Origin: Muricea muricata
Taxonomy: Eukaryota; Cnidaria; Anthozoa; Malacalcyonacea; Plexauridae
DNA length: 64,000 nucleotides
Assembly: GCA_963855995.1 (NCBI GenBank)
Contig: OY979728.1
Coordinates: 8,047,330-8,111,329, forward strand
Direction: 5' to 3'
Under the pieces are notes generated by a model that ran no database searches, was not told the origin of the DNA, and saw only the letters and a list, made by a program, of their open reading frames with translations. Shown one piece after another: positions 1 to 11,389 of this stretch. A program made the translations under genes and the position numbers. Position 1 is the first letter of the stretch; the number at the start of each line of letters is the position of its first letter.

Positions 1-1143
1 TACTAATTGATAATTCTGACCACATGCTCAAGAGATATTATTTTGTTTGGCTGCCTGTTTTAGCGCCATTGCATGCATGCCGACAGTTTTAGGGAAATTG
101 ACAACGGAAACTGTGAACATTTCACTGAATGAACTTTTTACTGAAACGAAATGAAAAGAAACTGATTAGAATTTCAACAAGAACAGGAAATCGTAAGCGG
201 TAAGAAGTTTGTTTATGACGCTTTGTTTTTGTATTGTTTTTGTACTATATATATAATGTATGATATTGTTATATGATTATTAATATCTATGCACTCATGA
301 AAATCAATTTATTGAAATATTAATAGGTAATTGCTAAAAATCATCAAACAAGAATAAATATTAGAAAAAAAATTCCTCATATTACGTGTCAGTGTCGTTA
401 TGCGTGTGCCGATGCACAAATTAGGCGCCATTAGGGAGAGGTAGGGGCGGTGCTCCTGGCCTGTGGTGGACAACTTTGCGCTATTCTGACCTTTAAAAAC
501 CACATTATACATTTTCGTGCCTTAGAATCTTCGCTGACGGTTTGTTTTTGTCGTGCAGTCTGTGCAAGGGGCTCCGTTTTGTTATGGGCCATGCCCTGCA
601 GTTTTAATACGGAAATCTCTATTTTATTAGATTAAAGCATGACTACGCGCCCGATCGTTCGGATTAGAAACTAAAACAAATTGTTGTGTAGTGGACTATT
701 TTCTGACCTGATTAACTACGGTCCTTTGACGTCAGTCCAAATCTCATATACAGCTCTCAGCGTAGAAGACATCGAATAACGATATTTAATCATTTCAAAT
801 TTTTCTCACCTACTCGAGGTCGGTTTGAAACAAGTTCCAAAGTTGCACATCGTCAAGATGCATAAGTTATGTTCTGCGTGACTGTGTTTGTTGTACACCT
901 TGAAAAATAATCATTTACTCTGTGCACTGTTATTTATACAGATTTCAATCAAAATATTTGCGGGATAGTTGTTGCTGTGTGCCTGTATGACGAGATTAGA
1001 ATATATTTTTTCATCACATGAAAAAATTATGTGTTAATCGATATATCTTTTACGAGTATTAACTACTGATCTTGTTGTCACTTAAGAGCAAATTAAATGA
1101 AACTAAATTGCTTGTGGTACATGGTCGTCAAGGTGTTTGGCAA
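1..1143. other. No gene seen
   Basis: AT-rich DNA with only short chance frames. Confidence 0.5.
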
Positions 1144-1519
1144 TGGACAACTTGCGCTAGACTCTAATTTTTCTCGTATATGTAAAAAGAAGTAAACCAA
1201 GTCACTGTAACTAGAAAGAGCATATTAAAATTAGTACAACTGCTAAGTTGAGTTGCGAAATGTTGTAAAATGCGGAAAATATAGCCATGCGAAGATGGCA
1301 AATTTTGTATACTTTTGTATTACGTGCGTAAATCGGTAACTAAATTAGTTACAAATTCTCGCACGTAATACAAATTTGCCAAAATTCGCAGGGCTACATT
1401 TTCCGTGTTTTACGACATTTCGCAGCCAACTTCGTAGTTTTTCTAATTTTGATAATTTCTTTCCGGAAATCCCGCTCTTTATTCCCAAACCAAAATTAGT
1501 ATTTAGCGCAAGTTGTCCA
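1144..1519. mobile_element. 376-bp palindromic MITE
   Basis: The termini TGGACAACTTGCGCTA (1144-1159) and TAGCGCAAGTTGTCCA (1504-1519) are exact inverted repeats. The centre pairs AATACGTGCG-type sequences around CGGTAACTAAATTAGTTAC. No coding frame is credible. Confidence 0.65.
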
Positions 1520-3479
1520 TTTAGTTTTTCAACGATGGAGACGCCATCTTGAATTTTGAGCATATCGCAATGCCTTGTGGTATATCCAGGGACAATTTAA
1601 CTGTTTTGAGCAGCTATGAATAAAATATGAGAGAACCGTATTTTTTATAATTGTAAATAACAGATAAAATCTTGGGATGACAATAAAACAAAGAAAACCT
1701 TAGAGAAATAAATAAATTTGAATAAAATTTAGATCATTTAAAATCAATTACGTTATTCACTTTAGGGATGGACATCTTGATTCTAATAGTGAGGCATGTA
1801 AAAAGTTACATATATCAAGGTATATATATTATCTAGGCAGATCTGCACTTAAAAATCCTAAATTTGAATACAGCACACAGAAGAAGAGATAGATCTACAT
1901 TAAAGTGTGGCAAAAAATATCACTGGCAAAATAGGGAATATAATGGCTATTGGTTAAAATACAGCTTAAAGCAATAAGATGGCCTCACTGCAAATATCAG
2001 CTACTTTGGTTTCGGTACAACAAAGAAATAAAGGTATGCTTCAAAAATGCTCAAATGCGAAGAGGAGCAAAATAACATTCATTTGCATAAACTCTGCAAG
2101 TCAAACATTCAATGTTGGGGAAAGTTACACTGAAAATTTCATTTTATGCCAACATGAGAATGGCGCACATGTCGAGTGAGGATTAAACGTCGATTTTCAT
2201 TTTTAAAACATTGTATGTTGGCTGCTGGATTTTGAAAAAGTTGAAAAATTGAGAGAAGTGACGTTAAAATCAAAAGGCTATATTTTGTGACGCATTGATG
2301 AATGTTGTTCAACAACAGTGCTAGTCAACATAGCAACAAAATATCCATGATAATATTTGACTTTATCAAACAATGGTCGTCGAAGATGTATTTCGTACGA
2401 CTAAATAGAAATAGCTGTATATTCACCTATATGCGGCTTCTAGCTTTTGAGTGAATTTACATCAGTGGGATGTGCCTCGCTGTGGTACTGCAAACTTCTT
2501 TAATAAAACTAACGTGCACATGAACTTTAACCAATACAATTTACTTTAGTTTAGATATCAAAATAATAGGAGTTTTTTAGTTTTGCTTCTTAAAAATTTC
2601 CGTTGAGACAAATCTTTATCTTTCATCCACAGACTGATAAGGGAGCTTAATTTCTGGAAATATACTACAGATTTATTTTATGGACTAGCAGGTAAATTCG
2701 TAAGTTTTAGTACACGCTACGTGTTAACATGTTATTATCGTGCATGCTCTTTCTGTTGTATATTTACGTAGCGTGAGTGGAATGGGGCGCCTGACAGGAT
2801 TGCGTGACAACATTGTAAACTTTTAGTATGTCACCATTGTACTTCGAAAATGGCCTCATTCAGCGCTTAACAAGCGATTAAAATGTTAATCGATTGTGGA
2901 CAAGTGTCGTTAAATGCTATGATAACGAAAAATGCTTCCTGTTTCCAAAATGCACCCCCGCAGTTTTGTTTGAGCCAATTTGATTCAGTCACGCGATGGT
3001 CAAGCCATTCAAGGTCAGCAGCCTACGTCGCAAAATACAGTCTACTGCGGGGCCGTGCCCTTTTGGAGGTGGGATTTGTCGCCCCCAAGCGCCAGAGGGG
3101 GCTGAGTTTTTTAGGCAACTCATCTTATGGAGGAGTGATCAAGCGAAATACGTAATTTCTATAAAGAAAAAAAATGTTCTGGTTTGTAATCGGTCAACGA
3201 AGCTATTTAGCGCTTTTAAACGTACTTGAAAGTTTTGAAGTATGTGGTTGGCTTATCAATACTTTGTGGGCACGTTATCTTGTTTCTTGTACAACTGTAA
3301 ACAAGGCATAATAGGAATAGATAAGTGTGTAAAAGGACCGTTACCGAGGGACTAGAGTTCCAGAGATTCGGGTAAAATCGAATTCGGCAAATCACTAGTA
3401 TAGGAGGCAGTATGTGGTTATAGTTGTGTCTTAGGAACATCCATATTCCGATCATAATCTTCCCGGACATAACACCCCC
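1520..3479. other. No gene seen
   Basis: Short frames at 1979-2179 and 2883-3229 have no family features. The G/C-rich patch at 3040-3110 (GGGGCCGTGCCC, CGCCCCCAAGCGCC) looks like worn repeat. Confidence 0.45.
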
Positions 3480-3835
3480 GTCAATAAATCCAGCAAATTA
3501 TTAACATTAAAACTAAGCCAAATACAAGCACCACCCCCCCCCCCCCCCCATCCCGAATACTAGCCATCTCCGACTGTAGTCCGTCTATAATCCAAATATA
3601 AGTCCTTTCCCTCTTTGAGCCTATCAAATTATTAATACTAAAAACCAATCGAAATATTACCCCTCCCCCCACCCCGATTATAAGCCCACCTCCTATATGC
3701 CCATCAAATTACTAACATTAAGGCCAATACTAGTATAAGCCAAACACACCCTCCGAATGTAACCCGTCCATAAGCCCATCAAATTACTAACATTAAAACC
3801 AATCCAAATGCAACCCCGCCCGGAATATATTATGC
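3480..3835. repeat. Degenerate C-rich minisatellite
   Basis: Four units carry CAAATTA(C/T)TAACATTAAAACC followed by TAAGCCCATC and a C-rich stretch, spaced 70-135 bp. A run of about 17 C at 3532-3549 and a related half-unit near 4500-4560 are present. Confidence 0.6.
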
Positions 3836-4910
3836 CCTCCTGTCTTTTAACTTATCACGCTACATTACATTTGCACTAAAAAAACATTCTGTTAACAAAA
3901 ACATTCAAGCAGTGTGTATTTAAGACGCCACCGACCGGCCACGCCTTTTTTGTCTGGGTTAGAACAGGAAAATCTACACAGAAATTCTTCGGAACTGATG
4001 GAACAAAACTGTGTGGAAAACGTGTCAAATTACTACAGTACGTTATAGCTGATTTGAATTCGAGAAGTTCTTTTATGTCTTTGTCACAGTGTTTCGTTGA
4101 TGAGACATTTCAGTTTGATTTATTTGTTTTGCCCACCGGTCATGTTTTATTTTCCATAATGATGAGTTGTTGATTGCCAGTTGTCTAATCCTGAAATATT
4201 GACATGATATATAGTTTAAAGACAAACAAAATCATAACATTTATTCCGCAAAACGTTTGTTTATAAAGAAAACAACATTGTCCACTTTCTCATTACACAA
4301 ACAACGACGTAACAAGTGGCCAAAGCAAAAAATTCAAACTGAAATATCTCATCAACAAAGCGTTGGGCTGCAAAAGTGTAAAAAAACTTGCATTACAGTT
4401 TTAAAAATCCTTTCACATAATTCAATAGAAACTTTTGTTTCACAGGCACTTTGACAATAAATACTTGGTTACCATTCTCCCAAAATGTTTTCCATGTATA
4501 AGCCCCCCCCCCCTCCCCGCTGTATATATGCCCATCCGTGTACAAGCCCATCAAAAAACGCTTACGAAGTTCCATAAGCCCAGGAACAATATTCGGAATT
4601 TAAGGTTTACGAAATTTTGTCCAGCATTGTTTTTTACATCGCAAGATCAGTTGAATTCACAATATAACTTCTTTGGTAAAATTTTGGTAAAACTGTGTTC
4701 GTCTAGATATTCAACTTTTTTAGATATGCAAATAAAGATATCTGTTTCCCCAATAGTTCTGTGGGTTGTTACTATTGCGCTATATAATCGTTGATTTTTT
4801 TCTATGTATGTATGTATATTTCTCAAACGTCAAGGGATCGTGGTAATTGGCGCAAGCTGTTGCGATTGCCATGTCAGTTTTAGTGTTAACGTTGTTTGCG
4901 ACATCATATT

Positions 4911-4929
4911 CAATCAATCAATCAATCAA
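4911..4929 (+). repeat. (AATC)n microsatellite
   Basis: CAATCAATCAATCAATCAA. Confidence 0.8.
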
Positions 4930-5143
4930 AAAACTGGATGTAAAATGTGCAGTAATTTACAAACATCTATAGCATTACAATTGGAACAATCGACAGATAA
5001 ATTACAAGACGTGCATAAGAAAATTACTTAGACTTACAATAATACAATACTATCCTCTAGTAATTATATACATGCAATGTGCAATGTACTAGGAACATGC
5101 AAGGATACTTATCAGCTATTGGTGTAAATTTTTCAATCCGGAA

Positions 5144-7240
5144 TTAATTATCAGGTGGAGCTCTGGAATAGATTTGATGCTGCGATCGTGATATTAGTGT
5201 CGTCAGCGAACATTCTTGCAGCAGCCGTTTCAAAATAATTGGGTAGATCATTAATATATTTAAAAAATAGTAAATTCTTAAGCTACTACCTTGTGGTACC
5301 CCACAGGTTAATTTCACTGCTCCGGATAATTTACCATCAACACAACACCTTTGGCTGCGGTTTTTCAAATAGGATTCAAAGAATTTGATACCGTTTTGAT
5401 CAACACCATACATTTGCAGTTTCTGTATGAGAATAACGTGATCAATAGTATCAATTTTCTTTTTTAAGTCGATAAAAATCACTCCGTTTAGGCCTTTTTT
5501 TCTATACCAATTGACCACTTACCTGTCGCTTCGATTAGAGCAGTTAATGTACTGTGTAATGATCGAAACCCAGACTGGGATGCAGTTATTAGGTTGTTAT
5601 CATTTAGATACCCGTACAACTGCTCAAATATCAGCTTCTCGAAATTCTTTGCAACTACCGAAATAACTGATATTCGTCGATAGTTGTCCATATCGTCTTT
5701 TTTACCCTTCTCAAGAATTGAAGTAACTCTCGCTAGTTTCCAGTCTTTAGGGATATGCTTCCGCATATGATTTTATCAAATATTTGAGTCGGCGATGGCG
5801 CAATGATTTCTGCTGCAATTTTTAAAAGCTTACAGGTTGTTTGATCTAGACCTCCTGCTTTCCCTATATTAAGTGTAGTTATCTTTGATGGGGCATTTGT
5901 AACACAAAGGTCAAGTAGCATAGACGAGCAGGGTGTCGCTCTAGTAGGATTTGTAATAAGCTGTTTCAGCCACTAAATTTCGAATGTATCATTTAATTTA
6001 GTAGCATGTACATTTTACGCCAGGCATAAGATTCATATTTATGTCACCCAGTTGAAAATAGTCGAATAGTTATATTCTCAAAATAATCAAAAAAGTACGT
6101 TAGTGAATGAGGAGGATTACACCAGATACTTACTAATACGGTCTACTCCGAGGTTTTTTAATTTCAATAGTAAGGTATTCTAATTCGTCAGACCTTCAAT
6201 CCCCACGAATTTTATATACAGTTCAGATTGCATTTTACATAGTTACAAACACCCCCTCCATATCGCCTGTTTATCTTTGCTTGCTAACTCATAACCTAGT
6301 AAATAAAGCTCATTATCGTTAATTGAATAAGTTAATTAAAAGAAATACGATCTTCAGCGAGCGGAGCAGCACAGATTCAGAATCTCGTCCACCAATTTCT
6401 TCCTCATTAAAATTTGTAGGAAAACTATTTAGTGATAAATCTTGCAATGCGTCACTGTTCTGGCCGTGTGGATAATCTCCTCAGAAGAATGTCCATCTGT
6501 CGTATCGCTGATTTCTGAAAATTTTCTTTTCGTGATTTGTATGGATTGTGTCGACTCAATCTCCCCTCAAACATTTAATCATTTGTAAGGCAAGGATCGG
6601 CAAGCAGTGCAGATCCATTTTGAATTTAAATAAAGTTTACTGTTATTCAGTCCTCATTTATTTACATTAGAGTTGTTAAAATAAAACATATCATTATTGA
6701 TACAAGTCTCCTTAAGATGTTTGTTGACTTCCTGTGCACTTTAGAACCGGCATCAATGTCAAACCGCACAATTACACCTGAAATTCCAATCTTGGCGTTT
6801 GGAAACCTGTTCTGCACCCAGCCCACCGAATTCTTCATGTTTTGCACACGTTGTTTAGCGGTGTCGGTTGGAAGATTGTAGGTTCCAGCCAAATTGGTTT
6901 GCGGTTGTGAGATAGAGAAAATTTCCTTTTCAATGTTTTCAGCTCTTTTTCCTGGAAATGTGTGTTTGTACACTTGCCTTTGCGACAATTTCCTTGGTTC
7001 GATATGCTTTATGATTGTTGTTCGCGTTGATTGTCGCATGACGCTACTAAAAGCTTGTTCTGTCTGAACATCTCTTTGTTTACTAGGTGGTCCTTCCGTG
7101 TGATCTTTTCTCTGTCGAACATCTTGCATGTCTTCATCAAGTGGGTTATCATTGCCATTAGGTGTATGTTGTTTTCCTTCGTTAAATTTTGCGATATCAG
7201 ACCCGTTCTCGTCATCATTTAGCAGTTCGAACGTGTTACT
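5144..7240 (-). mobile_element. CR1-type non-LTR retrotransposon, broken copy
   Basis: Read on the minus strand, ORF1 remnants come first (7220-6662). They contain an esterase/SGNH-like stretch with RKLSQRQVYKHTFPGKRAEN and NLPTDTAKQRVQNMKNSVG, which is typical of ORF1 in CR1-group LINEs. Endonuclease scraps follow near 6020-5890 (GDINMNLMPG in one frame, LLDLCVTNAPSKITTLNI in another). Reverse transcriptase segments lie at 5921-5144: DNYRRISVISVVAKNFEKLI, SQSGFRSLHSTLTALIEAT, VIFIDLKKKIDTIDHVI, CGVPQGS and, in a shifted frame near 5195, the FADD box. Stops and frameshifts separate every part, and the RT C-terminus is missing, so the copy is dead and 3'-truncated. ORF1 diverges clearly from the element at 9.2-12.4 kb, implying two subfamilies. 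Confidence 0.8.
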
Positions 7241-7487
7241 TATTTCTATACTTTCAGTATTTGGTTAACGTGTGGGTGTTGCTCTGGTATGAGATGCAGA
7301 TATAAGTGGTGGTCATGTATTGCAAGTATAATGAGTTTTAAAAAAGCCTCTTCTAGACAAACTATTGCAAATAAATGGGAGACCAGTTGATTAATCATAG
7401 CGTACGCATAATATACATGTGCAGTTTGAGTTATTTTGCTTTGTTACATGCTAGACAATAAGCAATCTCACAGAAAGATATTATCCA

Positions 7488-8299
7488 TACCTGAACAACC
7501 TCGTACCCAGGCGCTTTTTAGTTTTGAAAATATCAGTTAATCCAACCTCGTCCCCAGGGTCATCTTTGTGGGCGCGGTGAGGAAATAGATGACCCTGGTG
7601 AAAGCTATCCTAATCTCCTTGTTCATTGGTTAACACATTCGACTAGTCAGGCTTTGTGACAATAAATGTGATTGGTTTAACGAAATGACAGCAGAATATT
7701 ACTTCCTGTTTTCTGCACATTTATTAGGTTGGGGTTTTTATTTACAACTTGTGGTTGGTTTGAGTTGTTTTAATGTTGAGTATCATGCCTTGAAAAACGT
7801 TCTTTTAAATGTTATTTTTATGTGAGCGTAAATTTCTGTATACATTGTGAAAATTTGCACGCCAATGCTCCGTGCCAGTGGTAACTTGAGCCAGCGCCAC
7901 ATTATTCGCTGACGGCGCATACTTGAAAATCTCCAAGAATCTTGGAGATTTTTACAGCCTTTACCAGAGTCATCTATTTCCTCACCGTGCCCACAAAGAT
8001 GACCCTGGGAACGAGGTTGCAGTTAATCCAGTAAGTTATATTATCAGTTAATCCAGTAAGTTTTATACAGATCAGATGCAGATTGAGCGAGCGCGCAGTT
8101 CCCAGGCGCTTTTTAGTTATGAAAATATTATGAGTTAATCCAATAAGTTATTATCAGTTAGACCAGTAAGTTATATACAGATCAATCAGCATCTGATCTG
8201 TATATAACTTACTGGATTAACTGATAATATAACTTACTGGATTAACTGATAGTATTTTCATAACTAAAAAGCGCCTGGGTACGAGGCTGGTACCTGAAC
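7488..8299. mobile_element. Foldback element flanked by 9-bp direct repeats, hosting a second element
   Basis: TACCTGAAC stands at 7488-7496 and 8291-8299. Between them the ends are CCTCGTACCCAGGCGC (7499) and its inverse (to 8286). The right half is itself a long hairpin: 8101-8184 pairs with 8190-8279. The left arm is split by the element at 7545-8019. The 9-bp duplications and foldback form recall Mutator-like or Foldback elements; no transposase is present. Confidence 0.65.
7545..8019. mobile_element. Nested foldback-type element with about 52-bp inverted ends
   Basis: The ends CCTCGTCCCCAGGGTCATC (7546) and its inverse (8016) extend about 52 bp as inverted repeats. CAGTTAATCCA flanks it at 7534-7544 and 8020-8030, consistent with target duplication within the host element. 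Its TIR begins like that of its host (CCTCGTNCCCAGG), so the two are probably related families. Confidence 0.65.
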
Positions 8300-8301
8300 G
8301 T

Positions 8302-8567
8302 GTTTTTTATTGGTCATGGCTTTAAAGGATACCTTAAAGGTCGAAATGTCGAGAGAGCACTGGGTTTCTCACTCACTGGGACTGTATCTACTTCACCAAA
8401 TTTAGCTAAAGCGCGAGCCCGAAGGGCGAGTAATGATTGTCGCGCTACGCGCTCCCTCTTTAGCTAAATTTGGTGAAGTAGATAGAGTCCCAGTGAGTGA
8501 GAAACCCAGTGCTCTCTCGACATTTCGACCTTTAGGGTATCCTTTTAAGCCATGACCGTTTTTTATT
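8302..8567. mobile_element. 246-bp foldback MITE with 10-bp target duplication
   Basis: GTTTTTTATT is repeated exactly at 8302-8311 and 8558-8567. The 246 bp between (8312-8557) consist of two nearly identical inverted arms of about 100 bp, starting GGTCATGGCTTTAAAGGATA, around a GC-rich centre of about 45 bp (8412-8455). It abuts the preceding foldback element with only 2 bp between their duplications. Confidence 0.75.
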
Positions 8568-8576
8568 CACACTGAG

Positions 8577-8773
8577 CAGCTGGGAAATTTGTCTGAGCAT
8601 GCGCCAGATAAGTCTGCGTGAACGCGTGGAAATTGCGTGTTTACGCGTGATATTTAAAAATCATATAACAAACATAGATAACAAGCATTTTCAGTGAATT
8701 AAACGACCTTTTAGCGTAATTTTTAAGAGCACGCTAACAAATCAGGTGAGTAGATATAAACATGAAGGCCAAT
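8577..8773 (+). mobile_element. 5' fragment of the CAGCTGGG-ended DNA transposon
   Basis: It begins CAGCTGGGAAATTTG and matches the first 200 bp of the complete copy at 51499 up to the sequence after CAGGTGAGTAGA. It is then cut off and followed by two copies of a 25-bp tandem unit (TATGTTCTCATAACCGCATG) at about 8774-8821. Confidence 0.7.
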
Positions 8774-9461
8774 ATGTTCTCATAACCGCATGTAGTTAAT
8801 ATGTTCTCATAACCGCATGTACGGCAAGTGTTTCGGATTTTAGCACGGACTGAGAAGATTTCAAACAATATGTTATTGTTGGTAGGTATTTAGGAGGATT
8901 TTCGACAGTCTCATCCCTGTTGTAAAGTCACCAAAACATTGTTAATGAGTGAAAAATTAATCCAAGATGGCGGACAATTCGTTGATTTAGGTGAGAATAT
9001 CTCCTGAAGTAAAACAGATATAAAATTCTGCAATAGACTTCTATATATTGTTTTAAAGTCTCTTTCAAATGAGTCAATAAAACTTTTTGTTGCCATTTCT
9101 CTTTAAATCCCAAAGTGGTCAGTTTTTTAAGTAGCGTGGTACTATAAAAAACGATCAACATTGATTTTCCGAGGAGCACTTGGTGAAGAATTAGCGGTCA
9201 GACTTAAGGAATGCTAAGTGCGTCACAAGACAATGTCGTCGAATCTACTCTTAAAGCTGGCGTCTCCGAATTGGAAACTCGACCAATAAAATCCCGACCT
9301 CTATGCATGCCGAAAATGTATCCCAACAGTTCCATGCTCCTGTTTATGCCGAGAGACTCAGGCAGATCGATATGGAAGGTGTAAAATTGGACAAAGTTAG
9401 ACGCTATAATAAACAAGAAGGAGCAAGAGAAGCGATAGAAGTCCCAAACGAGAAATTATGT

Positions 9462-9686
9462 TCATATTAATCTGACACTGCAGAGATCAACGAAAAATCC
9501 GTTATCTCAAGCGGGATTCGAACTCGCATCTTCGGGTTTCTAGACCGCCGCTCTACCAATTGAGCTATCGAGCCAACCGTAGATGCGAGTTCGAATCCCG
9601 CTCGAGACAACGAATTTTTCGTTGTCCTCTGCAGTGTCAGATTAATATGAATCTAGTTTTTCATATCTCTGAGGATGGTTCTGAAA
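9462..9686. mobile_element. tRNA-derived foldback insertion inside CR1 ORF1, with 12-bp target duplication
   Basis: GAGAAATTATGT occurs on both sides (9450-9461 and 9687-9698), so this is a discrete insertion. Inside, arms at about 9462-9535 and 9578-9651 are inverted copies of each other, each carrying a Pol III B-box-like sequence (GAGTTCGAATCCCGC). On the minus strand 9575-9497 reads as a tRNA-like sequence with A-box TAGCTCAATTGG. The anticodon stem is mispaired and both arms share a non-tRNA tail, so I read it as two SINE units head to head rather than a tRNA gene. Confidence 0.65.
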
Positions 9687-11250
9687 GAGAAATTATGTCA
9701 CAACAGGAAACTGTCATTATGACAAAACCATCAGGGAATTGGAAGGTAAAATTGTGGCGCTCCAGAAGTCAGGCAAGAAAGATCTTAATGCAAAGACAGA
9801 TCATTTCGTCACTTCAGGGGCAATTAACAAAAGCTGAAAACGATTATTGACAATAGCGCTATTGTGAAATCCGTTAAAGAGTCTAACGAGTCAAGAGAAT
9901 CGAAGCATGACGAGACAAAATGAAAGGTAAAGAAAAAATGCCAAACCGTACGAACACTGGGAAATATCACAAGAAGAAGCATAAAAGTGTCATAATAGGC
10001 ATTTTAGATCATCACAAGTTAAGCAGATCCACGAAACAGAACATTGGAGTTCGTTGCTTTCCAGGAGCTACCATTCAGGACTTGAGGGATTACTTAAAAC
10101 CGATTTTGAGAAGGAATCTAGACAGTATAATATTGCATGTGGGAACGAATGACGCGAAACACAATAAGGCGAAGAAAATCATGGACGATATCGATTCTTT
10201 ATGTCAAGAAATTAAAGGCACAAACCCTGGAATTGAAACAATTTTGTCAGGATTAACGACAAGAGAAGATAATCCTTAAGCAAGCCAAACTGTATTTGAG
10301 GTAAATACTTTTAGGAAATTATTCTGAAGCTACGAATATGCATTTGATAACTCATGAGAACATTACCAGTCGATCACTAAATAAATCCAAATTGCACCTA
10401 AATAGATATGGTTCTGCAAATTTAGCTAAAATTTCATTCATAGTTTTTACGTTTGATATAAGTTCTTCTCAGTGACCAACTCTTAGCGGCAGTTTTAGCG
10501 TTAATAACAAAATGGCAGTGGTTTCTAATTGTTTTCAGAATTCTACCTAACTAGCGGGCAATGTTTTAAGCTCCAACAGAAATGACTTGAAAAGTCTTAA
10601 GGGTTTTAGAATTGGTCATTTAAATATTATCTCGCTCTTCAAACATGTCGATGAACTGAGAATATATATGGAAGATAGATAAACATTTGATATACAAAGT
10701 ATTAGTGAGAGTCGCTTAGACGACACTGTAAACCTGAATACTGTTGACACCTAGGGCCATGCCTATGAAATATTTACTAAGAGTTCTAATCGGGGGGGGG
10801 GGGTTGCACTTTACTGTCGAGATAATCTTACGGTTATAAACAGAACAGATTAAGTTCCCGTGGAACTAGAAGCTGCAGCTTTATGTTTGAAAGAAAATAT
10901 CCTTCGCTTAAAAATTATCGAAATTATATCTAACAAAACTTTATAGCGGATTCATTTTGCTGTCTAGCACTTATAAATTGGGAAAATAACGATCCAGATA
11001 TCCTATGGAACAATTTTGAAAAATCGTCCAACCATGTTTCTGATATTCACGCTCCTTCCGGAGCAAAAGGGTTAGAAGTCAACAAACGCCGTGGCTTACC
11101 GATTCAATAAAACTTGACATAGATCGTAGAGATTTTAGATTTAGAGCATTTGATACTGTTGATCACGAAGTTTTCCTCAAGAAATTAAAATTTATGGAGT
11201 AAGAAATATTGCTCTTAAATGGTTTACATCACATCTCTTTAATCGAGAAC

Positions 11251-11389
11251 AGGGGCCGTTTGCATAAAACTCTTAATGACTTTTTTAATCACTGTTTTGT
11301 AGTTAAATAGTGATTAACTACAAAATACGTGGTTGACGTTTCCACTACTCATAGTTAACTTTAATCACTTTTTTATACAATCGGCCCCT
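11251..11389. mobile_element. 139-bp MITE inserted in the CR1 reverse transcriptase
   Basis: Terminal inverted repeats AGGGGCCGTTTGCATAAAA and AGGGGCCGATTGTATAAAA (as reverse complement) bound it, and an internal palindrome (TTTTGTAGTTAA / TTAACTACAAAA) forms a hairpin. Removing it restores RT continuity between FNREQ and the CGVPQGS region, so it arrived after the LINE. Confidence 0.7.

Noticed and set aside
36-2200. Protein-coding start of the window
   Set aside because: Several short frames on both strands, none with splice support or recognisable motifs.
2883-3229. Overlapping open frames of 77-90 codons
   Set aside because: Two frames overlap across a GC-rich patch, with no family resemblance; probably repeat-derived.
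9497-9575. Possible functional tRNA on the minus strand
   Set aside because: The A and B boxes are good but the anticodon stem does not pair, and the same sequence is repeated inverted inside a 12-bp target duplication; it is a SINE-like insertion.
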